A stretch of 64,000 nt of DNA from an uncultured Latescibacterota bacterium (lineage in GTDB: Bacteria; Latescibacterota; UBA2968; UBA8231). Below are positions 51,101 through 60,400 of this stretch, in pieces. Location: NCBI GenBank assembly GCA_958295495.1, contig OY282352.1, positions 4,844,049 through 4,908,048 of the forward strand, given 5' to 3'. The stretch's first letter is position 1. Every line of letters starts with the position of its first letter. The position numbers and the translations under genes are program-made. A model generated the notes under the pieces. The model worked only from the letters and a program-made list of their open reading frames with translations. It was not told where the DNA came from and ran no database searches.

Positions 51101-52745
51101 CCTCAAGCCCTCCCAGCGAGGAGGAATACGCCACCCCGAGGCAGTCCATGGCCCGCTCCGCCGCCAAGATACCGGAAAACATCGCTTCTTCGCAAAGGGG
51201 CAGCCCCGTGGCATCGCACGAAGCAAAAAATATCCGCTCCATGGGCTGCTGCCGCCAACCAGCCGTCGGCCCCCACAACGACTGAGGACTGGGCCTCATC
51301 ATCCCGTGCCCCCAGCGATATAGATCGACGCGCTCTACGAGGTCGTCCAGCTCCGGGTGAACTCGGCGCAAATCGGCCATGATCTGTTCGGTCCAAAATG
51401 AATGGTCCTGCGCAAGCAAGGTGCGCCGGGCGTGCGCGAGTTGGTTGACAAAGGGCCAATAGTACATCAACACGCGGCCTCCCCCAGCCTGCTGGTGGTC
51501 GGCGACCACATAGCCCAGCGCTGGGCTGTCGTACAAGACATTGTCCCAAGTCGTCTGCTGGGCAGCGAGCGGCTCTTTGAGAAAAATGGCCGCGACCAAC
51601 CAAGGGCTGTACTCGATGGCCGCCATAGCCTTGGCCTGTGCATCCGGCAGGCCCGCAATCGCGTAGGGAGCCGTGTGGAGCTTGCCAGCGTACACTACCG
51701 CCCGGGCGGTCAGTTGCCGTTTTTCCCCGGTGGCCAAGTCGATGTATCCCAAGCGCACCTGAGACGGTTCCACGGCTAGACGGGCCACTAGAGCTTGTCG
51801 CTTTATCTCGTTGTTCCCCAACCTATTAGCGAGTTCCGCAACTAGGTGCCCATTGCCCTCGGGCCACGTCAGGGTGTGAGCTGGATACGCCTCCTCAATT
51901 CGGTGGTCGTAGAACCTACAGGCATAGTAGTGAATCCCGGCCCACGCCGAGACTTGGGCTGTGGTGCTGCCGTAGTCGTCGCGGCAGGCGTAATCAGCCA
52001 GCCAGCGGAGCCGGTCGTCGTGCCATCCTGCTTCGCGGAGGTACTGGGCCATACTGATCTGGTCCAAACGCCGCACCCTTGCATCGGCCGTGCTGTAGCG
52101 CAACGGCATGGCAAAGGCCCGGCGACCGTCGCGGCCGCGGTGCAAGGCCCAGCGCAGCATCTCGTCTTCAAAGCGCAACAACGCTTCGCGCTCCCGGCTC
52201 GACGCACCGACAAACGGGTCCAGCCCAGCGACCCAGCGACCCCGATAGAAGAGCCGTTCGTGCGGCCAGCGCAGCATCGCCCCAGCGGCGACCAGCGGCT
52301 TATTCGCCGCGTCGTACCCGTCAATGACGCCTATATCTTGCAGTATTTCGTGAATGCAGTCGGCTTCGGCGGGAGGGATGTTGATGTAGTGAGCACCCCA
52401 GGGAAATACTCGGTCGCCCCATTGGCCACTGCGACTGGTGCCCCCTAGTTGGTCTTCGAGGTCGAGGAGGAGGAGCCGCTCCACCCCCGACCGACGCAAC
52501 TTCCACGCCGCAGCCAAGCCGGAAATCCCACCGCCGACAATGGCGATATCGCACGCGCGCTCAGCCGCGGCAAAATCTGCCCAAGAATGCACATCGCGCA
52601 GCAGGTGCCCACGCGGCGGCCCCTCGTTGACGATCCGCCCAGGGATTGGCCACCGCGGCGGGTCGGACGCGCAACCGCTCCAAGCGGCCCAGCTACCAGC
52701 CGCGGCGAGTGCGCCGAAAAATTGCCTGCGGCTAAGGACCTTCAT
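51093..52745 (-). CDS. Exported FAD-dependent oxidoreductase with Tat/lipoprotein signal
   Basis: A 550-aa flavoprotein. The N-terminus MKVLSRRQFFGALAAAGSW has a twin-arginine motif and continues to SGC, so it is likely folded before export and lipidated at Cys25. The FAD-binding GxGxxG follows as CDIAIVGGGISGLAAAWKL, with LDLEDQLGGTSRSG and a C-terminal FASCDATGLPLCEEAMFSGI that fits the amine-oxidase/protoporphyrinogen-oxidase-like fold. The substrate is unknown; its position between PspA and the polyamine synthase raises, but does not prove, a polyamine or membrane lipid role. Confidence 0.82.
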   Translation of the reverse strand: MKVLSRRQFFGALAAAGSWAAWSGCASDPPRWPIPGRIVNEGPPRGHLLRDVHSWADFAAAERACDIAIVGGGISGLAAAWKLRRSGVERLLLLDLEDQLGGTSRSGQWGDRVFPWGAHYINIPPAEADCIHEILQDIGVIDGYDAANKPLVAAGAMLRWPHERLFYRGRWVAGLDPFVGASSREREALLRFEDEMLRWALHRGRDGRRAFAMPLRYSTADARVRRLDQISMAQYLREAGWHDDRLRWLADYACRDDYGSTTAQVSAWAGIHYYACRFYDHRIEEAYPAHTLTWPEGNGHLVAELANRLGNNEIKRQALVARLAVEPSQVRLGYIDLATGEKRQLTARAVVYAGKLHTAPYAIAGLPDAQAKAMAAIEYSPWLVAAIFLKEPLAAQQTTWDNVLYDSPALGYVVADHQQAGGGRVLMYYWPFVNQLAHARRTLLAQDHSFWTEQIMADLRRVHPELDDLVERVDLYRWGHGMMRPSPQSLWGPTAGWRQQPMERIFFASCDATGLPLCEEAMFSGILAAERAMDCLGVAYSSSLGGLEDA

Positions 52746-52769
52746 CCCATGGACCCCGGGCGGCAGCCC

Positions 52770-53480
52770 TTATTTTGCCACCTTCATTCTGGCCTTGAGT
52801 TGGGCCAGCGAGTCATCGACCTTGGCGCCCTTGCTGTCGGCGAGGGCCTTGTCGATCTCGTCGTCAACGGCCGTCGCAGCGTCTCCCATATCGCCATAGG
52901 CCTCGGCGAGGGCTTCCTGCTCTTCGGCCTTTTCCTTCATCCGTTCGAGCAAGGCCGTGGTGCCCTTTGAGTCGATGCTGGCCAAGTGCTGGTTGATTTT
53001 GCGGGTGGCATTGGCGGTTTTGGTGCGCGCCTTGAGAGTTACCAGATCGTTTTCGTACGAGGCGATTTTCGACTTTAGATCGTTGACATTGCCCTGTAGC
53101 TTACTGGCCATCGCCTGTTGGGCTTGGGCCTGCTGGGAGGCTTCTGCGTGCCGACTCTGGGCCTCCTCAACCCGCGTCAGGGATTCGCGGGCCAAGCGAT
53201 CGGCTTCGGCTTCCTCCATCTGGCCGGACTCGGCCTTTTGCAACAGCAGCATGGCCTTGCGCTCGTAGTCTTCGGCGCGCCGGCGGTGGTCTTCGGACTC
53301 GCGGCTGAGCCTTATGGAGATCGCCTTGACCTCGGCGAGGGCCCTGAGACTTTCCTGCAAGTCCTTTTTTAAGTCGCGGATCGCTTGCTCGCTCATCTTG
53401 ATCGGGTCTTCGAGCTTATCCACTAAGGAATGGGCCTCAGCCTGCCCAGTCTTAAACAAGCGTTGAAATATACCGGCCAT
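52770..53480 (-). CDS. PspA/IM30 family membrane-remodelling protein
   Basis: A 236-aa, almost entirely helical protein: the amphipathic start MAGIFQRLFKTGQAEAHSLV, KLEDPIKMSEQAIRDLKKDL, a long coiled coil (about residues 30-190) and RMKEKAEEQEALAEAYGDMG. PspA/IM30/Vipp1 proteins assemble on membranes under stress (ESCRT-III superfamily). The neighbours YbjN-like, J-domain and DUF350 genes are recurring PspA partners. ATG 53480 lies 11 bases after the YbjN-like gene stop. No PspBC or PspF is in the window. Confidence 0.93.
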   Translation of the reverse strand: MAGIFQRLFKTGQAEAHSLVDKLEDPIKMSEQAIRDLKKDLQESLRALAEVKAISIRLSRESEDHRRRAEDYERKAMLLLQKAESGQMEEAEADRLARESLTRVEEAQSRHAEASQQAQAQQAMASKLQGNVNDLKSKIASYENDLVTLKARTKTANATRKINQHLASIDSKGTTALLERMKEKAEEQEALAEAYGDMGDAATAVDDEIDKALADSKGAKVDDSLAQLKARMKVAK

Positions 53481-53491
53481 GTCCTATCCTC

Positions 53492-53884
53492 CTATTGGGC
53501 GGCAAACCCCAGTAATTCTTCCCCATGCTCGACTAAGCCGAGACTGAGGGAGTTGATTGTGCTTTCCAGTTCGTTTAAGTCCAAATTCTCCAGCGCCAGC
53601 GTATTGCGGTAGAGCAGCGAATCGCCTTCCTCATTGAGGACGAAGGCACCAAAGACCAAGTCCCGGTTCATCTGCAAAATCCGCTTATACGTTTCGGCGG
53701 CTCCAGCAGCGACCTTGAGGATGAGCTGCTCGATCACCAGCACTGTATCCTCGCAATCAACGACCAAGTTTTGCACCCCCCGCTCCTCGTCGTTGATAAT
53801 GATGATTTCTTCTTCGGGAATCTCCTCGGCAATGGCAAAGCCCAGCTCGAGGACGTACTCCTTTACAGTGGCAAAATCAGCCAT
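53492..53884 (-). CDS. YbjN-like protein of the PspA cluster
   Basis: A 130-aa acidic protein (MADFATVKEYVLELGFAIAE, NLVVDCEDTVLVIEQLIL, YKRILQMNRDLVFGAFVLNE, LENLDLNELESTINSLSLGL). This pattern matches small YbjN-domain proteins often encoded beside PspA; the fold resembles type III secretion chaperones. A role as PspA partner or chaperone is inference from context. It is transcribed with the J-domain and PspA genes, with gaps of 20 and 11 bases. Confidence 0.8.
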   Translation of the reverse strand: MADFATVKEYVLELGFAIAEEIPEEEIIIINDEERGVQNLVVDCEDTVLVIEQLILKVAAGAAETYKRILQMNRDLVFGAFVLNEEGDSLLYRNTLALENLDLNELESTINSLSLGLVEHGEELLGFAAQ

Positions 53885-53904
53885 AAGCTTCCTCCAATGC
53901 TAGT

Positions 53905-54228
53905 TTAATGGGTCGTCAGGGACTTCTCCAGCTCTTTGTAAGCCTGCGTCAACTGGGCGCACAGTGCGTTGGCTACCTCGCGCTTGGCCGGATCCTGTGC
54001 GTGGCGGTCGGGGTGGTATTGCTTCATCAACCGCTTCCACGCCGCCTTCACCTCTTCCAGATTCGCCCCATAGGGAAGCTCCAGATTGGCGTAGTACCCA
54101 GCGAGGACCGGATCTTCGGCCGGGGCGGGGGCCGCCATCGGGGGCCGCCAATGCTCGTAGGCATCGCGCGGCTCAGTGGCCGCAGTGTGCGCCCGCACGA
54201 CGCGGAATATGCGCGTAAACAAGTCCAT
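53905..54228 (-). CDS. Small J-domain (DnaJ-like) protein
   Basis: A 107-aa protein with a short basic head (MDLFTRIFRVVRAHT), a linker and one J domain: YYANLELPYGANLEEVKAAW, then KRLMKQYHPDRHAQDP with the HPD motif that activates Hsp70. There is no G/F or zinc-finger region, so it is a class C co-chaperone. The frame is open to 54270; ATG 54228 is chosen for its amphipathic start. It links the PspA genes to the large membrane-protein genes upstream. Confidence 0.82.
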   Translation of the reverse strand: MDLFTRIFRVVRAHTAATEPRDAYEHWRPPMAAPAPAEDPVLAGYYANLELPYGANLEEVKAAWKRLMKQYHPDRHAQDPAKREVANALCAQLTQAYKELEKSLTTH

Positions 54229-54270
54229 AGATGGAGAAGATATGGGCCTAATGGACTTTGTCCATCCCAT

Positions 54271-57200
54271 TCAATAGGCCAAGGAAGAAACGGCCTTTTT
54301 AATCATCGACAAGGCCGCGCTGAACATGCCGATCAGGGCCATGCCAACCCCAAAGCCCACGCTCAAGACCATGGCGTATTGCCGCCATTGCTGCTTGCCG
54401 TACCGCTTCCAGAAGTAGTGCCTAGCCAGCAGGGCGCCAATGATTTGCGGAATGAGAGCGTGCGGAATGCCGTTGACGCTCTGGACGTATCCCCAAATCA
54501 GAAAGATCGGCATCCCCAAAAAGGCCATAGCAAAGTACGCGGCCAAGCCGAAGCCCGCCGCGCCGAGGATGATGGGCCATTTCTTGCCGTCGAGGGGATG
54601 GTGCGTATCCTCGTCAATCAGGCCATCGCCATCGTCGTCTTTGTTGTTGACCAGTTCTTCGTCGAGGCCCTCGACAGCCCCCGCCCGATAGGTCAGCCCC
54701 GGCTGGACGGGCGGCGTCGTGGCCACCCAGCCCGCGTATCGGTCCCCTTCTCGCTCCCACTCGACCAGCACTGCTGTCGCGGTCTCCTCCACGACTGCGG
54801 CAAAGGCGGCCAAGACCTCCTCGCTGCGCCACGTATCTTGGTCAATGCCTCGGCCATTGATCGTCACAAGATGGTCGCCGGCTTGCAATCCCAAGCGGTG
54901 GCCCAATCCCTCCTCGGCCACGGCGGCGACGCGCACTGCTTCGTACTTGGTCCATCCCTCGACGAATGAAGTATCTGCCGTAAATTCAAGTCCCAATGAC
55001 TCTTGTGGCCGGCGCACTACGGCTCGACGCATGGTTTTCTCATCCCGCTCCCAAGCGGCAAACACCGAGTCCGCGCCTTGGGTAAAATACCGGTCGATGC
55101 GCCCCGTATCCCATTGGGGGACGCGAAGTTCGACGCCGTTTATCGCACGGAGGCGGTCGCTTTCCGCCAGCCCGAGCTGGCCTCCCAGCCCCTCCGGCTC
55201 CACACCCGCGACGATGGCGGCGATATTGAGGTCGCCGTCGTCGTCCTTGCGATTACCCGTAAAGCGCATGTCCTGCCACAGGACCTCAAAGAGCAAGGGC
55301 CGATCCGAGGAGCGCTGCAAAAACTCACCGTCAAAGCTGGGTAGGCGGTCCACTTCAAAATAGAAGTCAACCGAATCGCCCGGGGCCAGATCGACCGCAG
55401 CCCGGAAGTTGGGGTTCGGCGTGGCGAGGGCCATGCCATCGGGAGGCCAAAGTAGCTGGGGGCCAGCCGCTGGCTCGACCGCGGCGATCTTCTCGGCGGC
55501 CTCCGGGGGCGGCGGCGCCCCCTCGCCGCTGAAGTTGGTGTAGAAGTACCCAGTCCGCGACCAAGGGCCATAGGTGCGCTTTACTGGATCGGGTACGCCT
55601 AAATCTTGGGTGGTACTCACCCGCCAGTACCACCAACGGCCGTCCTGCAGATTGCTCGGACTCCACACGGCTTGCCCACTAGGCACAACATCCCCTTCCA
55701 ACTCCTCCCCAGCACGCCACGTTTTGCTGTACATCGTGCTGGATAAGTAGAGCGCTTGATCAAAGGCCCTCAGCGGCCACATGATTTGCGCGTACGGGTA
55801 GCTCTCCGAGGGGATGGGGGCCATCCGCCAGAGGAAGGTCCAGTACATCAGACTCACGCCAAAGACGATGGGCAACATAAAGAGTTCGGCCTTGAGCAGA
55901 CTGGTAAACTTCATCCCGGTCAGCTCGACAACCCTAAACCCCTCGGCGTGCCCGCCGAAGTTGCGGGCTGGAAAGGGCACGAACCAGATTTCGACCCCGC
56001 GAAAGCCAGTCATAAAGCGAATGGCCTCATCGACATAGGGGATCGAAATGTTTCGGCCAACCAAGCCATCGAGCCGGGCGCTGACAAAGGACATGATCGG
56101 CGCATAGACAAAGGCGATCAGCACGAAAATCACCAACAGGCCGGTGCTGACCAAGGTGGGAAACAAGGTCTTGGCCAACACGATCGGATAGATCGCCGCT
56201 ACGCAAAACAGCGAAGCGCAGACCCACATATTGAAATCGCCGCGGCCGAGGTGCTTTAAGCAGTATCCCCTCACCTCGGACGGGCGGTGGCAGTCCGAGT
56301 GCTTGCACATCCCCGACTGGTCGGCCTTCTGGAGCTGGAGCTTCTCCCGCAATTCAGCCTGCTTTTCGCGGCCGGTGGAAAAAAGCTGATAAAAGCTGAC
56401 GATGGTGACCGCGATGGTGATGCCAATGGAAAAGGCGCGCCAAAAGTCGATCCCGGTGGCGATCTGAGTGCGGATGGTGTCCATGCCGATTTCCCAGCGC
56501 GGCAGATAACCCCATGCGTAGAGCAAGGGACTGACAGCCGTATGCAGCATTACTCCGGAAAAGGAGCCGACCACCGACCAGAAGGGCATGAACAACCCAA
56601 CGAATACCGGCCCCAAATGCAGGACGACCCCCAGCGGCGTAGCGTGTAAGATGTTGCCGAAATAGGGGGTCAAATCCCAGAAGGGAATAGGCAAGATCTC
56701 CACTTTGGACCCCCAGAGCCCTGTGACGACCGGGATCCCTACATAGATGGCCCCGAATGACGCACCAATGACCGCGCCGATGCTGAAAACCGGCCACTTC
56801 CACGTCTCCCGCTCGGCACCTGAATCCTCGGCCAGTGCCATGGCGCTCAACGCCGACATCGGCGCGGTGGGAAAGGGCAATTGCTCGCGGTCGGAGGTGA
56901 GCCGGAAGAGCATGTAGCCGGACGTAAACCAGGCGATGCGGCCCATGATCGTCCCGACCACCAACAGCAGGATCGGGGCCAGCCAGTCGCGGTGAAGAAA
57001 AGTCCGCTCGGCAATGGCCTCCGAATCGGGTGCGGGTGCCCACCACCACGGCAAAATGCGCGAGATGCCGAATTGCTCGGCTTCGGCCGAGGTCACGAAG
57101 TACTGACGCCAAAGCAAGTCGAGGAATGCGCCTTCCTCGCGGGAGACCAAGGCCGAGGCCACGTACACGAGCAGGTAGATCTCTTGGCGCTTGAGCGAGG

Positions 57201-57492
57201 TAAACGAGCGCTTGGAGATTTCTAAAAAGAGGATCACCGTCACCCATTGCGCGGCCACGCCTATATCGATACCCGCGTACAGCCCGAGGAACATCTCGCC
57301 CGGGGTCATAATCAGCGAGATAAAGAGCACACCAATTACGGTGCGGATCGTAAAGCCCTCCTCAAAGCGGTCGGGCGCTTCGAGCAAGGAGCGGTACTCC
57401 TCTAACTCAGCCCACTGTCGCTCGTTCTTTTGCTCGCGACCAAATAGCCGCTGAAAAGACGCAGACAGTCTTTGAAAAAACGCTTCCATCAT
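54271..57492 (-). CDS. OPT-like multipass protein with inserted FN3-like, Ca-loop and PDZ-like segments
   Basis: A 1073-aa protein. Residues 45-560 hold about 10-12 helices with OPT/DUF6785-like features (REQLPFPTAPMSALSAMAL, WPVFSIGAVIGASFGAIYVG, LPIPFWDLTPYFGNIL). A cytosolic loop carries a possible zinc finger: Cys396, Cys401, Cys411, His414. Residues 590-970 form an extracytoplasmic block: an FN3-like part (QDGRWWYWRV), an Asp loop NRKDDDGDL, two PDZ-like domains (about 755-830 and 850-925) and a second loop NKDDDGDGLIDED. Two or three more helices end the protein. The start overlaps the upstream stop by 4 bases. A transport or protein-docking role is inference. Confidence 0.75.
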   Translation of the reverse strand: MMEAFFQRLSASFQRLFGREQKNERQWAELEEYRSLLEAPDRFEEGFTIRTVIGVLFISLIMTPGEMFLGLYAGIDIGVAAQWVTVILFLEISKRSFTSLKRQEIYLLVYVASALVSREEGAFLDLLWRQYFVTSAEAEQFGISRILPWWWAPAPDSEAIAERTFLHRDWLAPILLLVVGTIMGRIAWFTSGYMLFRLTSDREQLPFPTAPMSALSAMALAEDSGAERETWKWPVFSIGAVIGASFGAIYVGIPVVTGLWGSKVEILPIPFWDLTPYFGNILHATPLGVVLHLGPVFVGLFMPFWSVVGSFSGVMLHTAVSPLLYAWGYLPRWEIGMDTIRTQIATGIDFWRAFSIGITIAVTIVSFYQLFSTGREKQAELREKLQLQKADQSGMCKHSDCHRPSEVRGYCLKHLGRGDFNMWVCASLFCVAAIYPIVLAKTLFPTLVSTGLLVIFVLIAFVYAPIMSFVSARLDGLVGRNISIPYVDEAIRFMTGFRGVEIWFVPFPARNFGGHAEGFRVVELTGMKFTSLLKAELFMLPIVFGVSLMYWTFLWRMAPIPSESYPYAQIMWPLRAFDQALYLSSTMYSKTWRAGEELEGDVVPSGQAVWSPSNLQDGRWWYWRVSTTQDLGVPDPVKRTYGPWSRTGYFYTNFSGEGAPPPPEAAEKIAAVEPAAGPQLLWPPDGMALATPNPNFRAAVDLAPGDSVDFYFEVDRLPSFDGEFLQRSSDRPLLFEVLWQDMRFTGNRKDDDGDLNIAAIVAGVEPEGLGGQLGLAESDRLRAINGVELRVPQWDTGRIDRYFTQGADSVFAAWERDEKTMRRAVVRRPQESLGLEFTADTSFVEGWTKYEAVRVAAVAEEGLGHRLGLQAGDHLVTINGRGIDQDTWRSEEVLAAFAAVVEETATAVLVEWEREGDRYAGWVATTPPVQPGLTYRAGAVEGLDEELVNNKDDDGDGLIDEDTHHPLDGKKWPIILGAAGFGLAAYFAMAFLGMPIFLIWGYVQSVNGIPHALIPQIIGALLARHYFWKRYGKQQWRQYAMVLSVGFGVGMALIGMFSAALSMIKKAVSSLAY

Positions 57493-60400
57493 TCCACTTG
57501 CTCAGTTTCGGTTGTGGTGGCCAACATCTGCTCGGCGACCTGGCGATGGTGGGCTTTGGATTCCTCCGCCAGCGTGTGCCAGAGCAAGAATTCCTTCCGC
57601 AAACCATTGATAAAGCGGTGGTTAACCCGCTGCCAGAAGGTGTCCTGACCACTAATCCGCTGAATGTAGATCTCCACTGTATATACGGATTTGACCGAGG
57701 TGGGCAAAAATTCGAGCTGCATGAACTGGCTCACCCCCATGTCGAACGGCGCCAGCCAGAGCAGGAGTTGCACTGCGTACTCCGGCCCGCCCTCGCCGTA
57801 TTCCTCAACCAACTGGACCTTCTCGGCGTAAAAGTCGCCGATGGATTCTTCGCTATAGGCACTGAAGTAACCAGCCAAGAACCCGCACAAGCCCCGCACT
57901 TCCCCCTCGCTGACCATAAAGGGGAACTCCATTTCCCAGCGGTCCCCGCTAGGATCCGGCGGTGTCCAGCGGCGGACCGTGTCGGGCACGGCCGTGCGGG
58001 CCGCCACCCTAGCCGGATAGATAGTCGAAAGCAAGACCACGGCCATCACGATCAGCGACGAGACAATCGCCGCCATCGACGAGTAATTGAGACTCATCCC
58101 CTGAAGCAGGTCCAGCGCGATGAGTGCTTTGCCCAAACTCTGGCCGAGAATATAGCCCAAGGTAACGCCAATAATCGCATAGACACAGGCCTCGGCCACA
58201 AAGAGCAAGGCGATATGCAGCGGTGCCAACCCCACCGACGAATAAATGCCGATCTCGCGGAAGCGCTCATAAACAGCCCCCATCATCGCATTGAGCACAA
58301 TCAACGCAGCGATGAACATTGGTATCACCAAGGCCCCTAAGCCCTCGACATCGGTCAACCCAATCGAAGTGTAGGAAAACACCTTAGCGGCGGCTTCGCC
58401 CGGCTCCTTCAGACCGGCAAAGAGCGTAATGGCCAGACGTAGGAGAAAATCCTCGATCAACTCCTGCCCGAGGCTTCCATCCTCCAGCCGCACCGCCACC
58501 GAGCGCAACATCCCCCCCGCCTCCCGCAGCGTCCCATAGGGCAAGACCAGCACGTTGTCGGCCTCTAGGTGGATGAACGGGCGAATATCGAGCGCGGATT
58601 CATCTATGGCGATGCTCATCTTGTCCTCGGCCACCGGCCCTAGGGCTTGAGCACTCGACATCTGGAAATCCGCCGGCGTCAGCGACTCGTCGTCGAGGTC
58701 GCGGGTCGCCTCAAAGAGGTCGGGATCGAACACGCCCCGCACCACTAAGTCCCGGCCAAATACCCGGACCGTCGCCGCGCCTAGGTCTGCCGGCCCGATG
58801 CCCAGCGCCTCGGCCATGCCCTCGGCCATCAGGCAGGTTGACTCGTCCTCGCGCGTGAAGAAGCTACCTCCCACCAGCGCTTGGTCAATGCCGGTGACGC
58901 GCGCTTCCTCCGGCATCAACCCCAGCATCCCGGTCGCCCGCACCATCGAGGTATCGCCGATGACTTCGATGTACTTTTTCTGCTCGTCGTCAAAGGCCAC
59001 ATACCAGTTCCGCGGCACGACCACCCCTGCGGTGGCAAAGTGCGAGCGAGCGTAGTCGAGCGTCGGGAGGTTGAGCACATTCCAATTGCGGTCGCGGATC
59101 AGCACCCCTTCGTAGGTCCCTTCGTGGTCCATCGCAAAGGCCATATAGCGGATCTGGGTATTGAACGAGGTGAAGGAGAGCACCGTAAAGGTGAGCAGGA
59201 CCAAGGTCAGCAAGGTCAGCCCGGTGCGCAGCTTGCGCCGACGCATATTGGAAATGCCGAGCATAAAGGCTGCGTACCCAGCGCTGGCGCGGTTGATATC
59301 GGTCTCGTGGACGTGGGCTTCCCGCGCCTGATACGCCTTCATGTAGCTGTTGAAGCGGGAGCTAATCATCGCCATGACAAAGGCCGCCATCGCCATGATT
59401 GCAAAGGCCAGCAAAATCACCAGTGGATGGGCGATGGCAAAGGCCGGGTGAACCTGGGAGATGGCGATCCAGATCAAAAGCAACAACCCCCCAAACCCCG
59501 CTAGCTGCCGGCGAATATCGGCGGCCGCAAACAGCAACCGCTCCCCTAAAAAGGCCGTCGGGATGACCAAGGCGAGAAAAAACACCATCCCGCTGATGAC
59601 GTCGTTGAGCGTCTGTAGCACTTCCGGGTACGCGCGGGATGTCACCCCCAGCGCGGCCCGGACATGCTCGACATAGCGCTCCCAATCCCTACCCTCTTCG
59701 GCCTGGCGCGCCTTTTTGATTAGCCCCTTGCCGTGCTGGTGCAACCGGGCTAGGCGTTGGTTTTCAATGGCGTGCTCGCGCAAGGTGCGCAGCCGCGCCT
59801 CGTTGAGCTGCCACATGTCTTCGACGGCCAGCATTCCCGTGCGGACCAGCGATTCCTCTCTGAGCACGTAGCCCCGTCCCCGCGCCTGCGCCTCGTCTTC
59901 GTATCCCTCGCTGTTGAGCAAGAGCAGGCGGTTGTCAACAAGCATTTTGATGCCATCATCCTCGTCGGCGTCCTGCGGCCCAAAGACCACCCCAACGGCC
60001 TCGCCAGCGTCAAATCCCCGCGCCAGCCCGAACTGCCGCGGTGCCACCCCGCTGCGATCGACGATCTTGATCTCTCCAAACGACCGGAGATAGCGCGGGT
60101 CAATCATGCTGTAGAAGGGCCGCGAGATACTGGGAAAGACGACGACGATCTTTTCGTTGGTATCCCAGCGAATTTTGCTGGAGATCATCCACCCGTTCAC
60201 GACCCCGCCGCTAAACTTCTGCGCCCTTTCCGAAAGGTCGGGCGCAAAAGCGATCTCCCCGGTCGCCGGATCGACCTGATAGGCCGCCACCGGATAGCCC
60301 CCGGTCCACAAGCCGGCGATATCGGCGACGCCTTGGCCATCGGTGAGGTGGTACTGGGCCCGGCGCACCCCTTTGTGCGACTTGTACCAAGGATCCACTA

